From Actinoplanes palleronii (lineage in GTDB: Bacteria; Actinomycetota; Actinomycetes; Mycobacteriales; Micromonosporaceae), in contig NZ_BOMS01000048.1 of the NCBI RefSeq assembly GCF_016862315.1, positions 1 through 64,000 on the forward strand: 64,000 nt of DNA. Reading direction: 5' to 3'. Below, in pieces: positions 27,126 through 38,450 of the stretch. The notes under the pieces are model-generated. The model did not search any database. It saw only the letters and a program-made list of their open reading frames with translations, and was not told the origin of the DNA. Made by a program: the position numbers and the translations under genes. Within the stretch, counting starts at the first letter, position 1, and every line of letters begins with the position of its first letter.

Positions 27126-28343
27126 TCAGATCTTCGCGCCGACCGCGGCGCCGTTCGCCGGGACCAGGAACGTCGAGGACGCGATCGCGCCGGTCGAGGT
27201 CCGTGCGCCGGTGATCGTCGCCGGGCTGGTGCTGAGCAGTGTCCAGGTGCCGCCGATGTTCCACGAGTTCCCGGACGCGGTGGACGAGCCGAGGGCGACA
27301 GCGGTGGTGTTGCCGACCGCGAGGTTCCCGGTCAGTTTCGCGGTCGAGCCGCCGTCGAAGTCGAAACCGGTCTTGGCGTTCTGGTACGCGGTCGACCGAC
27401 CCACCGTGATCGCCCCGGTGTTGCCGTTGTCGGTGAACCCGTGCGCGGCGTTACCGAACGCCATGCTGTTGGTGACGGCGTGACTCGCGGCTGGCCCGGT
27501 GCCGCTGCTGCCGCCGAGCTTGAAGCCGTTGCCGTCACCGGAGAAGTCCGGGACGCTCCACCGGTTGTAGCCGTTGCCGTACGAAATCGAATCTTGGATG
27601 GTGATCGGGGAACTGAAGCTCCACGCGTCGAAACCGTCGTCGATGTTGTTCCACAGCCTGGCGCCGCGCACCACGTTGCCGGTGCCGCTGCCCTCCTTGA
27701 CGCCGAGCCCGTCCGCGCTCTCGCCGTTCTTGCGCGGGTCACGGTTGTTGTAGCTGTCCAGGTTCAGGATCAGGTTGTTCGCCGAGACGCCCTGCAGCTG
27801 GAATCCGGTCTCGTAGTTGTCGTGCGTGACCACCTGGTCGAACGTGTTGCCGGTGCACTTGTTGCAGTAGATCCCGTACGGTCCGTGCGCGATCTCCAGG
27901 CCGACGACTTTCCAGTACGACGCCTCCATGTGGATCGCCCCGCGCTGCGCACTCGGGATGGTGGACCCGACCGCGCCCGGGGTGTAGGCCAGCGCCTCAC
28001 CGTCGATGACCACCTTCTCGCTACCGTAACGGGTCAGCGTGATCGGCGCGGCGGCCGTACCGCTCGTGGTGATCTGGATGTTGGCGGTCAGCGGATAGGT
28101 CCCGCCGCGCACCGCGATCGTGCCACCGGCGGCGACCAGACTGATCGCTTTCTGGATGGTGGCGAACGGCGCCGCGAGCGTGCCGGCGGCGCTGTCACTG
28201 CCGGTGGTCGCGACGTAGTAGGTGGCGGCGGTCGCGGCGTCGGCGGTGCCGATCGCGGCGATACCCGCTCCGACCACGGTGAGCGCGGCGGCCGTGGTGA
28301 TCGCGGCCCGGCGCAACGGACGACGCCCGGTGACTGACGACAT
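27126..28343 (-). CDS. secreted pectate lyase, PL9 type
   Basis: 405 residues. Basic N terminus and hydrophobic core ending ATA give a signal peptide of about 36 residues. The rest is a right-handed beta-helix: PFATIQKAISLVAAGGTI, then YNNRDPRKNGESADGLG and SYGNGYNRWSVPDFSGDGNGFKLGG (read as SYGNGYNRWS and DFSGDGNGFKLGG). The GNGFKLGG segment holds the PL9 catalytic Lys, here Lys275, and the surrounding Asp residues would bind calcium. It should cleave polygalacturonate by beta-elimination outside the cell. No CBM is attached. Confidence 0.88.
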   Translation of the reverse strand: MSSVTGRRPLRRAAITTAAALTVVGAGIAAIGTADAATAATYYVATTGSDSAAGTLAAPFATIQKAISLVAAGGTIAVRGGTYPLTANIQITTSGTAAAPITLTRYGSEKVVIDGEALAYTPGAVGSTIPSAQRGAIHMEASYWKVVGLEIAHGPYGIYCNKCTGNTFDQVVTHDNYETGFQLQGVSANNLILNLDSYNNRDPRKNGESADGLGVKEGSGTGNVVRGARLWNNIDDGFDAWSFSSPITIQDSISYGNGYNRWSVPDFSGDGNGFKLGGSSGTGPAASHAVTNSMAFGNAAHGFTDNGNTGAITVGRSTAYQNAKTGFDFDGGSTAKLTGNLAVGNTTAVALGSSTASGNSWNIGGTWTLLSTSPATITGARTSTGAIASSTFLVPANGAAVGAKI

Positions 28344-28417
28344 GGATGCTCCTCACGGGTTCGCGCGCGGCACGGGGAACGTCCACCGGCACGCGAACAC
28401 GGTTCTCAGGGGGATGA

Positions 28418-28449
28418 CGGCCCGGAGGGCATCGTTGCCGTCCGGGCCG
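28418..28449 (-). terminator. hairpin after the NicO operon
   Basis: Arms 28418-28426 and 28441-28449 (CGGCCCGGA/TCCGGGCCG) pair perfectly over a 14-base loop, with partly matching flanks. It lies about 48 bp past the stop of the minus-strand transporter and before the pectate lyase start. Confidence 0.6.
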
Positions 28450-28496
28450 GGTGTCATATCCCTAGTGGCCGTGAGGTCCGAAAAGGTTGCCCGGCG

Positions 28497-29975
28497 TCAG
28501 CGCAGCATGCCGGGTGCCGCCAGCAGGGTCATGCCGAGGCCGACCAGCACGATGACCGCGGCCGTGGCCACCGGCAGCCGCCGGGTCAGCAGGACGCTCC
28601 AGCGGCCGGAACCGGCCCGGCGCAGCCGCTCGCCCCAGTGGGCCAGGGCGAACCCGACGCCGGTGAGCGTCGCGGCCAGGCCGATGCCGTAGGCGAGCAC
28701 CAGCAGCACGCCGTACCAGGCCCGGCCGAGCGCGGCCGCGCCGAGCAGGACCACCACCGCGGACGGGCTGGGCGACAGGCCGCCGGCGAAGCCCATCGCC
28801 AGCAGCGGACGGATCCGCAGCGGCTCGTCGGGCTCGGGCACGTGGTGGGTGTGCGTGTGGCCGCCATGACTGTGGCTGTGACCGTGGTCGTGATGGTGCC
28901 CGGCATGCACCAGCTCACCGTGGTGATGGTGGACCGGCTGGGCACGCAACCGGCGGACCGCCTGGTAGAGCAGGTGTGCGCCGACCAGCGTGACCAGCAC
29001 CCCGCTGATCAATCGCAGCCATTCGTACATGGTGTCCGGGGCCAGTTGCAGGGAGGTGGCGAACAGGACGCCGAGGGCGAGCACCCCGAGCGTGTGTGTC
29101 ACCGCGACCGCGCCGGCCACCGTCACCGCGTGCACCGCCCGTCCGCGCGCGCCGACCAGGTAGGCCGCCATGATGGTCTTGCCGTGCCCGGGCGCGACGG
29201 CGTGCGCGCCGCCGAGCACCAGCGCGATCAGGAACGCGAGCACGCCGACGCCCAGGGTCAGCTCGGGATGCCCGATCAGGCCGGTGAACCAGACCGTGAA
29301 CCGGTCGGCGCCGCGGGCCTGCGCCGCGCCGGTCGCGGTGAACGGGGCCACGGCCGCCGGTCCACCGGGCCGCACTCCGAACGTCGCGGTCCGCACATCC
29401 AAGGAGACCACGCCTGAGGGGTACGAGGTGAGCCGCGCACTGGCACTCTCCGCCGGCACGTCGGAGCGGACGACGGTGTACCGGTCGCCGGCCGCGGTGA
29501 CCTCACGCCAGCCGATCCGGTCGGGGTACAGCGCCGCGCGAAAGCCGACCGTCGTCGCGTCGGTGATCCGTGCGTCGGCGTGCAGCACGCACTGCAGGCG
29601 CAACGTGGTGAGCCCGCCGGCGCCGGCCGGGAACGTCAACCCGGCCGGTGCGGCGGCCAGGCGCAGGTTCTGCCCGCCGACGGTGACCGCGCTCGCGTCG
29701 GCCGCCGCCGCGCAGGTCCGGGTGGCGTAGGCGTCGTTCTCGGCCGGGGACCCGGTCCCGTCCCGGTCAGTGTCGATCTCCACGGTGCGGGCCTGGTACG
29801 CGGGCAGCTCGGCCAGGTCGAGCACGTAGTCGACGTCCACCCCGGCCGCGCCGACCCGCAGACCGGCGTACTGATTGGTGGTGAAGTTGCCGAGCGGGTG
29901 CGCCTGCGCCGGTACGCCGGTGAGCAGCGCCGCCAGCACGCCGAGCAGCACCACGCCGAAGCCTCTGCGGATCAT
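28497..29975 (-). CDS. NicO/HupE-type Ni/Co transporter-like protein
   Basis: 492 residues. Signal peptide followed by a ~220-residue extracellular domain starting HPLGNFTTNQYAGL, then a membrane domain with six to seven helices. LGGAHAVAPGHGKTIMAAYLVG and the later GFAGGLSPSPSAVVVLLGA are the two signature motifs of the NicO (RcnA-like) superfamily. A cytoplasmic loop near residues 350-380 has over fifteen histidines, the likely metal reservoir. Its ATG overlaps the TPR gene's stop. Likely moves nickel or cobalt; direction cannot be inferred. Confidence 0.87.
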   Translation of the reverse strand: MIRRGFGVVLLGVLAALLTGVPAQAHPLGNFTTNQYAGLRVGAAGVDVDYVLDLAELPAYQARTVEIDTDRDGTGSPAENDAYATRTCAAAADASAVTVGGQNLRLAAAPAGLTFPAGAGGLTTLRLQCVLHADARITDATTVGFRAALYPDRIGWREVTAAGDRYTVVRSDVPAESASARLTSYPSGVVSLDVRTATFGVRPGGPAAVAPFTATGAAQARGADRFTVWFTGLIGHPELTLGVGVLAFLIALVLGGAHAVAPGHGKTIMAAYLVGARGRAVHAVTVAGAVAVTHTLGVLALGVLFATSLQLAPDTMYEWLRLISGVLVTLVGAHLLYQAVRRLRAQPVHHHHGELVHAGHHHDHGHSHSHGGHTHTHHVPEPDEPLRIRPLLAMGFAGGLSPSPSAVVVLLGAAALGRAWYGVLLVLAYGIGLAATLTGVGFALAHWGERLRRAGSGRWSVLLTRRLPVATAAVIVLVGLGMTLLAAPGMLR

Positions 29976-31282
29976 GCGGGGCCACCCAGGTCGGTGAGGG
30001 CGGTCCGGGCCCGAGCCCCGTACCGCAGCGAGAAGTACGGGTTGAGGTCCAGCGCCCGGGTGAGGTCGGCGCGCGCCCCGGCCCGGTCGTGCAGCGCCAG
30101 GCGGATCTCGGCGCGGTAGTAGTACGCCCGCGCGTCCCGGGTGCCCAGCCGCAGCCCCCGGTTCGCGTGGACGAGTGCGGCCCGGTCGTCACCGGCGGCG
30201 TGCAGCGCCCAGGCGTACGCGGTCTGCACCGTGACGCCCGGCCGCGCGGCCAGCAACGCCCTGCCCTGGGTGACCGCACCCCGCGCGTCGCCGTGGTCGG
30301 CGGCGAACAGGATCAGGTCGATGTCGGTGGTCGCCGCGCCGGCCCCGGGCAGCCGGGCGCTGACCCGGATCAGGTCCTCGGTCTGTGCCGCCGCCTCGGT
30401 CTGGCCGGCCGCGGTGAGCGTGTCGGCGAGCGTCATCAGGTGGTCGACGGTCGGCAGCGTCGCCGTGGCGGCCCGCAGGTCGCTCACCGCCGCGGTCAGG
30501 TCACCACGGGCGGCGGCCACCTTGCCCCGGTCGGCGAGCAGCGCCGGCTGACCGGGCACCCGGGCCAGCCCCTCGGCGAAGTGGGCGGCGGCGGTGTCCA
30601 GGTCGCCGGCCCCGAAGGCCAGTTCGCCGAGGTGGGTCAGCGCGAAGGTGATCTCGTCGGGTGAGGTCGCGACCTCGCGGGCCCGGGTCATCAGCTCCAG
30701 CGCGCGGGCCTGGTCGCCGCGCAGCTCGAACAGGTAGGAGGCGCGGGCGAACGACCCGGTGTCCGGGCGCAGGTCGAGCATCCGCTGCACCGCCGTGGTG
30801 GCCTCGGGATAGCGGCCGAGTTCCACGTTCGCGTCGGTGAGCACCCCGTACGCGTCGGCGGAGTAGTCGTCGGCGGCGACCGCCAGGCGCGCGTAGCGCA
30901 GCGCGGAACGGAAGTCGTGGCGTGCCGCCGCCAGCGCGCCGAGCCCGGTGAGCGCCCCCGCGTTGCCGTCCGGGCGCACCGCGCGGGAGCGGCGCAGCGC
31001 GGTCTCGGCGGCCCGGTAGTGCGCCGGGTCGTAGGTGATCCGGCCGAGCTGGATCCGGGCCGCGCCGAGCGCCGCCCAGCCCTGCCAGTCGCCGGGCACC
31101 TCGGCGAGGTGGGTCTCGGTGCGGCCCACGTAGGCGTCCAGCTCGCGCGTCGGCGACCGGTCGACGGCCGTGGACGCGCCGGGTGCCGGCTCACGATCGG
31201 GCACCAGGGCGGCGCCGGCGCCGAGCAGGGCCACCGCCGCCAGGACCGTGACCAGCGCCGGGCGTGCCCATCGTCTCCGCAT
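29972..31282 (-). CDS. secreted or anchored TPR-repeat protein
   Basis: 436 residues. An N-terminal hydrophobic segment (ALVTVLAAVALLGAGAALV) acts as signal or anchor. The rest consists of tandem tetratricopeptide helices, visible in YRAAETALRRSRAVRPDGNAG, LGRYPEATTAVQRMLDLRPD and a terminal DRAGARADLTRALDLNPY (each read as one TPR). TPR arrays bind partner proteins. It is coupled with the NicO transporter and divergent from DUF4331, a trio found together in actinobacteria as far as I know. Confidence 0.85.
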   Translation of the reverse strand: MRRRWARPALVTVLAAVALLGAGAALVPDREPAPGASTAVDRSPTRELDAYVGRTETHLAEVPGDWQGWAALGAARIQLGRITYDPAHYRAAETALRRSRAVRPDGNAGALTGLGALAAARHDFRSALRYARLAVAADDYSADAYGVLTDANVELGRYPEATTAVQRMLDLRPDTGSFARASYLFELRGDQARALELMTRAREVATSPDEITFALTHLGELAFGAGDLDTAAAHFAEGLARVPGQPALLADRGKVAAARGDLTAAVSDLRAATATLPTVDHLMTLADTLTAAGQTEAAAQTEDLIRVSARLPGAGAATTDIDLILFAADHGDARGAVTQGRALLAARPGVTVQTAYAWALHAAGDDRAALVHANRGLRLGTRDARAYYYRAEIRLALHDRAGARADLTRALDLNPYFSLRYGARARTALTDLGGPA

Positions 31283-31431
31283 CCCCTGATCGTGCGCTAC
31301 TCCGGCCTTCCAGACATTAACGACACGAGTATTGCAGCCGGTTCACCTGCGACGACACCTGGAATGAGGCTAAGAACAGACGGTGGGGCGGTGGCACCGA
31401 CGCCGTCGTCCCGCCTGATACCGGGGGAATC

Positions 31432-32832
31432 ATGAGAATCGTCCCAACCACTTCGCGCCGGAGACTGCTCTCCGTGTCGGCGCTCGGCGTCTCGGCCGCC
31501 TTGGTGGCCACGCTCGCACCGATCCAGGGCCAGGCGTCCTCGCACCGCGAGGCGCCGCTGGTCGCGACCACTCCCAGCCTGGACAACACCGACCTGTACG
31601 CGTTCGTCAGCCCGGACGCGACCGACACCGTCACGATGGTCGCGAACTGGCAGCCGTTCGAGGAGCCGAACGGCGGCCCGAACTTCTATCCGTTCGCGCC
31701 GCTGACCGCGCACGACATCAACATCGACAACAACGGTGACGCCAAGCCGGACATCACCTACCGGTGGACGTTCAGCACGACGTACCAGAACACCAACTCG
31801 TTCCTGTACAACACCGGTGCGGTCTCGTCGCTGACCGATCCGGATCTCAACGTCCGGCAGACCTACAGCCTGCAGCGGATCACCCCGGGCGGCACCCGGA
31901 CGATCGTGCACGACGGGCCGGTCGCGCCGTCGTTCACCGGTGAGGCGTCGATGCCGGACTACGCGGCGTTGTCCGACGCGGCGGTCACGTCCGCCGGGCA
32001 CGGCGCCAAGTCGTTCGCGGGCCAGTCCGACGACGCGTTCTTCGCCGACCTGCGGGTCTTCGACCTGCTCTACGGCGGCGACCTGAGCAAGGTCGGCCAG
32101 GACACCCTCAAGGGCTACAACGTCAACACCATCGCGCTGCAGGTGCCGAAGGCCGATCTGGCGCTCAAGGGTGACGCCACCGGCAACCCGGTCGTCGGCA
32201 TCTGGACCACCACGTCGCGGATGGGCGCGGACATGGACGGCAAGCCCGGCAAGCTGCAGCAGGTGTCCCGGCTGGGCATGCCGCTGGTGAACGAGGTGGT
32301 GCTGCCGCTGCGCAAGAAGAACCGGTTCAACGCCGCCAAGCCGCAGGACGACGCGCAGTTCGGCGAGCACGTCACCGACCCGGAGGTGCCGAAGCTGATC
32401 AAGGCGATCTACGGCATCCCGGCCCCGGCCGCGCCGCGGAACGACCTGGTCGAGGTGTTCCTGACCGGTGTCTGCAAGGCCTGCCCGGGCCCGGTCGACG
32501 CCGACCTCAACTCGCAGCTGGTGAACAAGGACGTCAACAAGAAGTGGTTCGTGCCGAGCGAGCAGCTGCGCCTGAACATGGCCGTGGCGCCGGCCATGAC
32601 CCCGAACCGGCTCGGCGTGATCGGCGGTGACCTGGCCGGCTTCCCGAACGGGCGCCGCCTCGCCGACGACGTCATCGACGTGACGCTGCAGGCCGCCGAG
32701 GGCATCCTGCTGCCCGACGTGCCGGAAGCGGTCAAGACCCTGGGCGACGGGGTCGACGCGAACAGCGCCGGCTTCCGCAGCTCGTTCCCGTACGTCGCGC
32801 TGCCGAACCAGATGAGCGTCAACCAGAACTGA
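31432..32832 (+). CDS. DUF4331 family secreted protein
   Basis: 466 residues. A twin-arginine-like start (TSRRRLLSVSALG) leads into a signal ending GQA, then SSHREAPLVATTPSLDNTDLYAF, the diagnostic N terminus of DUF4331. The chain carries DINIDNNGDAKPDITYRWTF and the late RRLADDVIDVTLQ that define this all-beta family. Function unknown. Divergent from the TPR/NicO operon across 149 bp. A terminator follows immediately. Confidence 0.92.
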   Translation: MRIVPTTSRRRLLSVSALGVSAALVATLAPIQGQASSHREAPLVATTPSLDNTDLYAFVSPDATDTVTMVANWQPFEEPNGGPNFYPFAPLTAHDINIDNNGDAKPDITYRWTFSTTYQNTNSFLYNTGAVSSLTDPDLNVRQTYSLQRITPGGTRTIVHDGPVAPSFTGEASMPDYAALSDAAVTSAGHGAKSFAGQSDDAFFADLRVFDLLYGGDLSKVGQDTLKGYNVNTIALQVPKADLALKGDATGNPVVGIWTTTSRMGADMDGKPGKLQQVSRLGMPLVNEVVLPLRKKNRFNAAKPQDDAQFGEHVTDPEVPKLIKAIYGIPAPAAPRNDLVEVFLTGVCKACPGPVDADLNSQLVNKDVNKKWFVPSEQLRLNMAVAPAMTPNRLGVIGGDLAGFPNGRRLADDVIDVTLQAAEGILLPDVPEAVKTLGDGVDANSAGFRSSFPYVALPNQMSVNQN

Positions 32833-32838
32833 GCAAAA

Positions 32839-32870
32839 CGCGCGGCGGCCGGTCACCCGGTCGCCGCGCG
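32839..32870. terminator. bidirectional terminator hairpin
   Basis: Stem CGCGCGGCGGCCGG (32839-32852) pairs with 32856-32870 around a TCA loop, with one G-U pair. It lies between the convergent DUF4331 and GH10 stop codons and can serve both strands. Confidence 0.75.
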
Positions 32871-32885
32871 TCAGGAGCGGGCGGG

Positions 32886-34639
<1,754 letters not shown>

Positions 34640-34677
34640 CGCCGCGGGCCGTCTCCCCGATGGAACGGCCCGCGGCG
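34640..34677 (-). terminator. terminator at the end of the GH127-GH62 unit
   Basis: Arms 34640-34652 and 34665-34677 (CGCCGCGGGCCGT and its complement) pair perfectly over 13 bp with a 12-base loop. The hairpin is 15 bp beyond the stop of the GH62 gene on the minus strand. Confidence 0.8.
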
Positions 34678-34692
34678 TCGGTGGCAGCGCCG

Positions 34693-36069
34693 CTATCGCT
34701 GCAGGGTGAGCAGGCCCGGCCGCCACGGCAGCTGGTCGTAGGCGCCACCGGCGTTCGGGTTCTTGCCCTGGTAGAGCAGTTGCAGGTTGCACGGGTCGAC
34801 GGTCTTGGTCTGATCCGGGTTGCTCCGCACCAGGTCACCGTGGCTGATGTCGTTGGTCCAGGTCGCGCCACTGTTGGCCTTGCCCGCGAACGGGTTGCTC
34901 TCGGTGGCGGCCTGCGGCGTCCACGACCCGCCCAGGCTGGTCGCGGTGAACGACCGGAAGTAGCGGCCCTGACTCCCGATCGCCTCGACGATCATCAGGT
35001 ACTGGTTCTGGCCCTGCACCTTGTAGACCTCGACCGCTTCGAACAGGTTGTTCGTCGAGTCGCTCATGATGGTGGTGTACGACGAGCCGAAACTGCCCGG
35101 GAAGTTCCCGATCGGCATGCTGGCCCGGTAGATCTTGCCGTTGTCCCCGGCGAAGAACAGGTACATGTTCGTGCCGTCACCGATCAGCGTCTGGTCGATC
35201 ACGCCGGTGCCGGACCCGGTGATCGATCCGGTGAACAGCGTCTGCGCCGCCGACCAGCCGTTGGCGTTCGTCGGATCGCTGGAGGTCTTGTAGCTGAACG
35301 CGGTCGGGCCCCACTGGTAGGCCAGGATCCAGACGTTCTTCGGCGCGAAGTAGAACAGCGTCGGCGCCACGGTGCCCTGACTCATCGCGTTCTGGCTCGC
35401 CGAGGCCATGTCCGACCAGTTGGTGAACGGGGTGAAGTTCATCGAGCCGTACCCGGAGCCGGAGACGTTCGACGCGTAGACCAGGTGCTTGCCGTTGTAG
35501 ACGACGTTGGTGAAGTCCTTCAGCGACACCCACCCGGACTTCGGTTCGGCCAGCGAGCCGGTCGAGGTCCAGCGGTAGCTCGACGGGAGCGGGCAGGTGC
35601 CGCCCGGCGTCGAGGGCGAGGTCGACGGCGACGGGGACGACGGCGACGGCGAGGCCGGCGTGGTCCCACCGGTGCAGGTCACCCCGTTCAGAGCAAAATT
35701 CGACGGTACGGGGTTGCTGCCGGTCCACGCGCCGTTGAAACCGAACGACACCGTGCCGTTCGTGGTGATCGCGCCGTTGTAGCTCACGTTCGTCGCGGTC
35801 ACCGCCGAGCCGCTCTGCGTCACCGTCGCGTTCCACGCCTGGGTGACCGTCTGCCCCGCGCCGTACGACCAGGTCAGCGTCCAGCCGGACACCTGATCAC
35901 CCAGGTTGGTGATCGCCACGCTGGCGCCGAACCCGCCCTGCCAGGACGACGTCACGGTGTAGCCCACCGAGCAGCCGGCCGCCGCGGCGTCGGCGGGCCT
36001 CGCCGCCACCACCGCCGTCGTGGCCAGCAGCGCGGCTCCGGCCGAGGCCAGGATTCTGGATCTGTGCAC
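34693..36069 (-). CDS. secreted GH62 alpha-L-arabinofuranosidase with CBM2
   Basis: 458 residues. GTG 36069 is chosen: GGAGGAATC precedes it and a signal peptide follows ([23 protein letters not shown]). N-terminal CBM2 (~34-135: [19 protein letters not shown] ... WSYGAGQTV), a Ser/Pro linker, then GH62 (~155-458). The GH62 general-acid Glu lies in [13 protein letters not shown], with [15 protein letters not shown] and [16 protein letters not shown] also conserved. Removes arabinose side chains from arabinoxylan. Catalytic domain is nearly identical to the other GH62 at 38451-39947. It starts 11 bp after the GH127 stop. Confidence 0.95.
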   Translation of the reverse strand: MHRSRILASAGAALLATTAVVAARPADAAAAGCSVGYTVTSSWQGGFGASVAITNLGDQVSGWTLTWSYGAGQTVTQAWNATVTQSGSAVTATNVSYNGAITTNGTVSFGFNGAWTGSNPVPSNFALNGVTCTGGTTPASPSPSSPSPSTSPSTPGGTCPLPSSYRWTSTGSLAEPKSGWVSLKDFTNVVYNGKHLVYASNVSGSGYGSMNFTPFTNWSDMASASQNAMSQGTVAPTLFYFAPKNVWILAYQWGPTAFSYKTSSDPTNANGWSAAQTLFTGSITGSGTGVIDQTLIGDGTNMYLFFAGDNGKIYRASMPIGNFPGSFGSSYTTIMSDSTNNLFEAVEVYKVQGQNQYLMIVEAIGSQGRYFRSFTATSLGGSWTPQAATESNPFAGKANSGATWTNDISHGDLVRSNPDQTKTVDPCNLQLLYQGKNPNAGGAYDQLPWRPGLLTLQR

Positions 36070-36080
36070 GATTCCTCCGA

Positions 36081-38378
36081 TCAGGCGACGCGTACCAGGC
36101 GCCAGTTGTTGTCGGCACTGCCGTTGTCGGACTCCTGGACCACCGGGCTGCCCCAGGCGCTCGAGGCGTTCAGCACGGCGAGCACCTTGCCGCTGTTGAC
36201 GTTGCGGATGCGATAGGAGCCGTCGCTGTTGGCCAGCAGGGTCCAGCGGTGGTCGGCGGTGCCGTTGTCGGCCCACTGCAGGACCCGGGCGTTGTCCGTG
36301 GTCGCCATGTTCTCGACGCCGAGGACCTTGCCGCTGTTGACGTTGCGGAACCGGACGGCTCCGCCGTCGGCGATCTGCGCCCACCGATGGTCGGCGGTGC
36401 CGGTGTCGCCCCAGACCACGGCCGGGCCGCCGTCCGCGGTGGACATGTCCTGCACACCCAGGACCAGCCCGGAGGCCGCGTTCACCAGCTGGTAGGTGCT
36501 CTCGCCGGTGCCGGCGGTGTTCCAGTAGACGGCGTAGTTGAAGCCGTGCGCGTCGTGGAACGGGCCCAGCTGGACCGGGACGCCGTTGGCCGTGGCGGTG
36601 AAGGCCAGGCTGCCGGCGCCGGTCCGGGCGATCGACGACACGGTCAGCGCCGGGTTGCCCGCCGGTGTCGTGCTGCCGTAGTTGCCGGCCAGCACCACCG
36701 GGCCGTACGTGATGGCCTGCACCGCGGGGTTGTCACCGGCCGGTTGCATGATCACGCGCATCGGCAGGCGGACGGTCAGCACGTCTCCGGCGGCCCAGAC
36801 CCGGGTCACGGTGGCGTAGCTGCCCGCGGCGGCGCCGATGTTCTGGGTGACGCCGTTGACCGTGAGCGTCGCGCCGGAGGTCCAGCCGGGGATGCGGACC
36901 CGGATGCTCCACGATCCGCTCATCGTGCCGGCCAGCGTCAGCGTGGTGGTGTCGCTGACCGGGTACGACGTGGCCTGGGTGACCGTGATGCCCCGCTCGG
37001 CCCAGGTCAGCACCGACGGCGTGAACAGGTTCACCGTCAGCGTGGTCCCGGCGGAGAAGTAGATCGAGTCCATCAGCTTCGTGTTGGTCTCCACCCCGGT
37101 GCCCTGGCAGCACCAGAAGCTGGTGTAGTCGGTCGACCAGGTGCCGCCGCCCCAGGCCGGCCCCACGCCCCGGCGCCCGCCCGCCTTCAACGGCGTGAAG
37201 TAGGTGATGTGCCCGTGGCTGTCGGCCGGGTTCTGCGCGCCGATCAGGTGGTTGAGCAGCGCCCGCTCGTAGAAGTCGAAGTAGGCCGACCGGTCCGGGT
37301 CGGTGAGCCACAGCTCCCGGGTCAGCTTGAGCATGTTGTAGGTGTTGCAGTGCTCGCACGTGTCGGTGGTCAGGTATCCGGCGATCGCGTTCGGGGCGCG
37401 GAAGTGCTCGGCCTGGCTGTTGCCGCCGATGGCGTACGTGTGCGCGCCGGTGGTGATGGTCCAGGCGTTGAGCCCGATGTCGCGGTAACGGGTCGTGCCG
37501 GTCGCCTTGTACTCGCGGACGGCGCCGACCCACTTGGGCACCTGGGTGTTGGCGTGCAGCCCGTTGAGCTGGTCGGCGCCGGCGGCGAGCGGGGTGAACA
37601 CGGCCGCGTGGTCGAAGCGCTGCGCGGCGGCGAGCCACCGGGTGTCGCCGGTCTGCTGGTAGAGGTCGGCGAGCACCTCGTTCATCCCGCCGAACTCGGT
37701 GCGCAGCACGGTCTGCATCTGCGTGCCGGTCAGCCGCGCGGTGCGGGTGTCGACCCACCCGGCGAGGCGCAGCAGCACGTCGCGGGCGGTGGTGTCGCCG
37801 ATCAGGCGCCACACGTCGAGCAGCCCGGCGAGCGTCTTGTGCACGCAGTAGTAGGGCACGTTGCCGTTGGACAGCGTGCCGGCCTCCAGAGCGGTGAAGT
37901 CGGACTCCGGGAATCCGGAGAGGTAACCGTTCGACGCCTGGCAGGCGGCCAGCCCGGCGACCAGGTAGACGGCCTTGTCACGGCAGGTGGTGTCACCGAG
38001 GGCCGCCCAGGCCTGCGCCCACGCGGTCAGGACGTGCCCCTGCATGTGCGTACGAAAAGGGAAGCTCGGTGCGTCCCAGCCGCCGTTGGCGGCGGCACCT
38101 GCGGTGGACCGGCCGTGGTTGGCCCGGAAGTTGTAGAGCAGCCGGTCGGCGTCGACGAACCGCAGGTAGTTCACGGTGCGGGCCTGGTTGTCCAGCCAGC
38201 GCCCGGTGGTCAGCCGGACCTGGCCGAGGCCGAACGGGTAGGCCGCGACGCCGAGGTCCGCGCGGACGGGCGCCACCACGGCGGCCTCGGCGCGGGAGGT
38301 GCCACCGAGGGTGGTCGCCACCGCGCCGGCACCGGCGGCCTGCAACAGGGCGCGGCGACTGATCGGGAACGGGGTCAT
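36081..38378 (-). CDS. secreted GH127-family beta-L-arabinofuranosidase with CBM13
   Basis: 765 residues. A Tat-like start ([10 protein letters not shown]) gives export of a folded protein. The DUF1680/GH127 domain (~36-620) keeps the zinc/nucleophile set of Bifidobacterium HypBA1: Glu342 and Cys344 in [14 protein letters not shown], Cys423-Cys424 in [12 protein letters not shown]-terminal ricin-type domain (~635-765) has repeats ending DHRW, DHRW and NNWR. GH127 releases beta-L-arabinofuranose, found on hydroxyproline-rich glycoproteins and extensin, so this extends the locus beyond plain arabinoxylan. AAGGAG precedes the ATG. The activity is inferred from conserved residues. Confidence 0.9.
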   Translation of the reverse strand: MTPFPISRRALLQAAGAGAVATTLGGTSRAEAAVVAPVRADLGVAAYPFGLGQVRLTTGRWLDNQARTVNYLRFVDADRLLYNFRANHGRSTAGAAANGGWDAPSFPFRTHMQGHVLTAWAQAWAALGDTTCRDKAVYLVAGLAACQASNGYLSGFPESDFTALEAGTLSNGNVPYYCVHKTLAGLLDVWRLIGDTTARDVLLRLAGWVDTRTARLTGTQMQTVLRTEFGGMNEVLADLYQQTGDTRWLAAAQRFDHAAVFTPLAAGADQLNGLHANTQVPKWVGAVREYKATGTTRYRDIGLNAWTITTGAHTYAIGGNSQAEHFRAPNAIAGYLTTDTCEHCNTYNMLKLTRELWLTDPDRSAYFDFYERALLNHLIGAQNPADSHGHITYFTPLKAGGRRGVGPAWGGGTWSTDYTSFWCCQGTGVETNTKLMDSIYFSAGTTLTVNLFTPSVLTWAERGITVTQATSYPVSDTTTLTLAGTMSGSWSIRVRIPGWTSGATLTVNGVTQNIGAAAGSYATVTRVWAAGDVLTVRLPMRVIMQPAGDNPAVQAITYGPVVLAGNYGSTTPAGNPALTVSSIARTGAGSLAFTATANGVPVQLGPFHDAHGFNYAVYWNTAGTGESTYQLVNAASGLVLGVQDMSTADGGPAVVWGDTGTADHRWAQIADGGAVRFRNVNSGKVLGVENMATTDNARVLQWADNGTADHRWTLLANSDGSYRIRNVNSGKVLAVLNASSAWGSPVVQESDNGSADNNWRLVRVA

Positions 38379-38399
38379 GGTTCGCTCCTTGGGGATGGG

Positions 38400-38434
38400 C
38401 CCCGGCGGGCCGATAGGGGCGCGGCCCGCCGGGG
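38400..38434 (-). terminator. strong hairpin between GH62 and GH127 genes
   Basis: Arms 38400-38411 and 38423-38434 (CCCCGGCGGGCC and its complement) pair perfectly with an 11-base loop. It follows the minus-strand GH62 stop (38451) and precedes the GH127 ribosome site, so it may end or attenuate transcription inside the operon. Confidence 0.65.
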
Positions 38435-38450
38435 TGGTTCAGCGAGCCGG

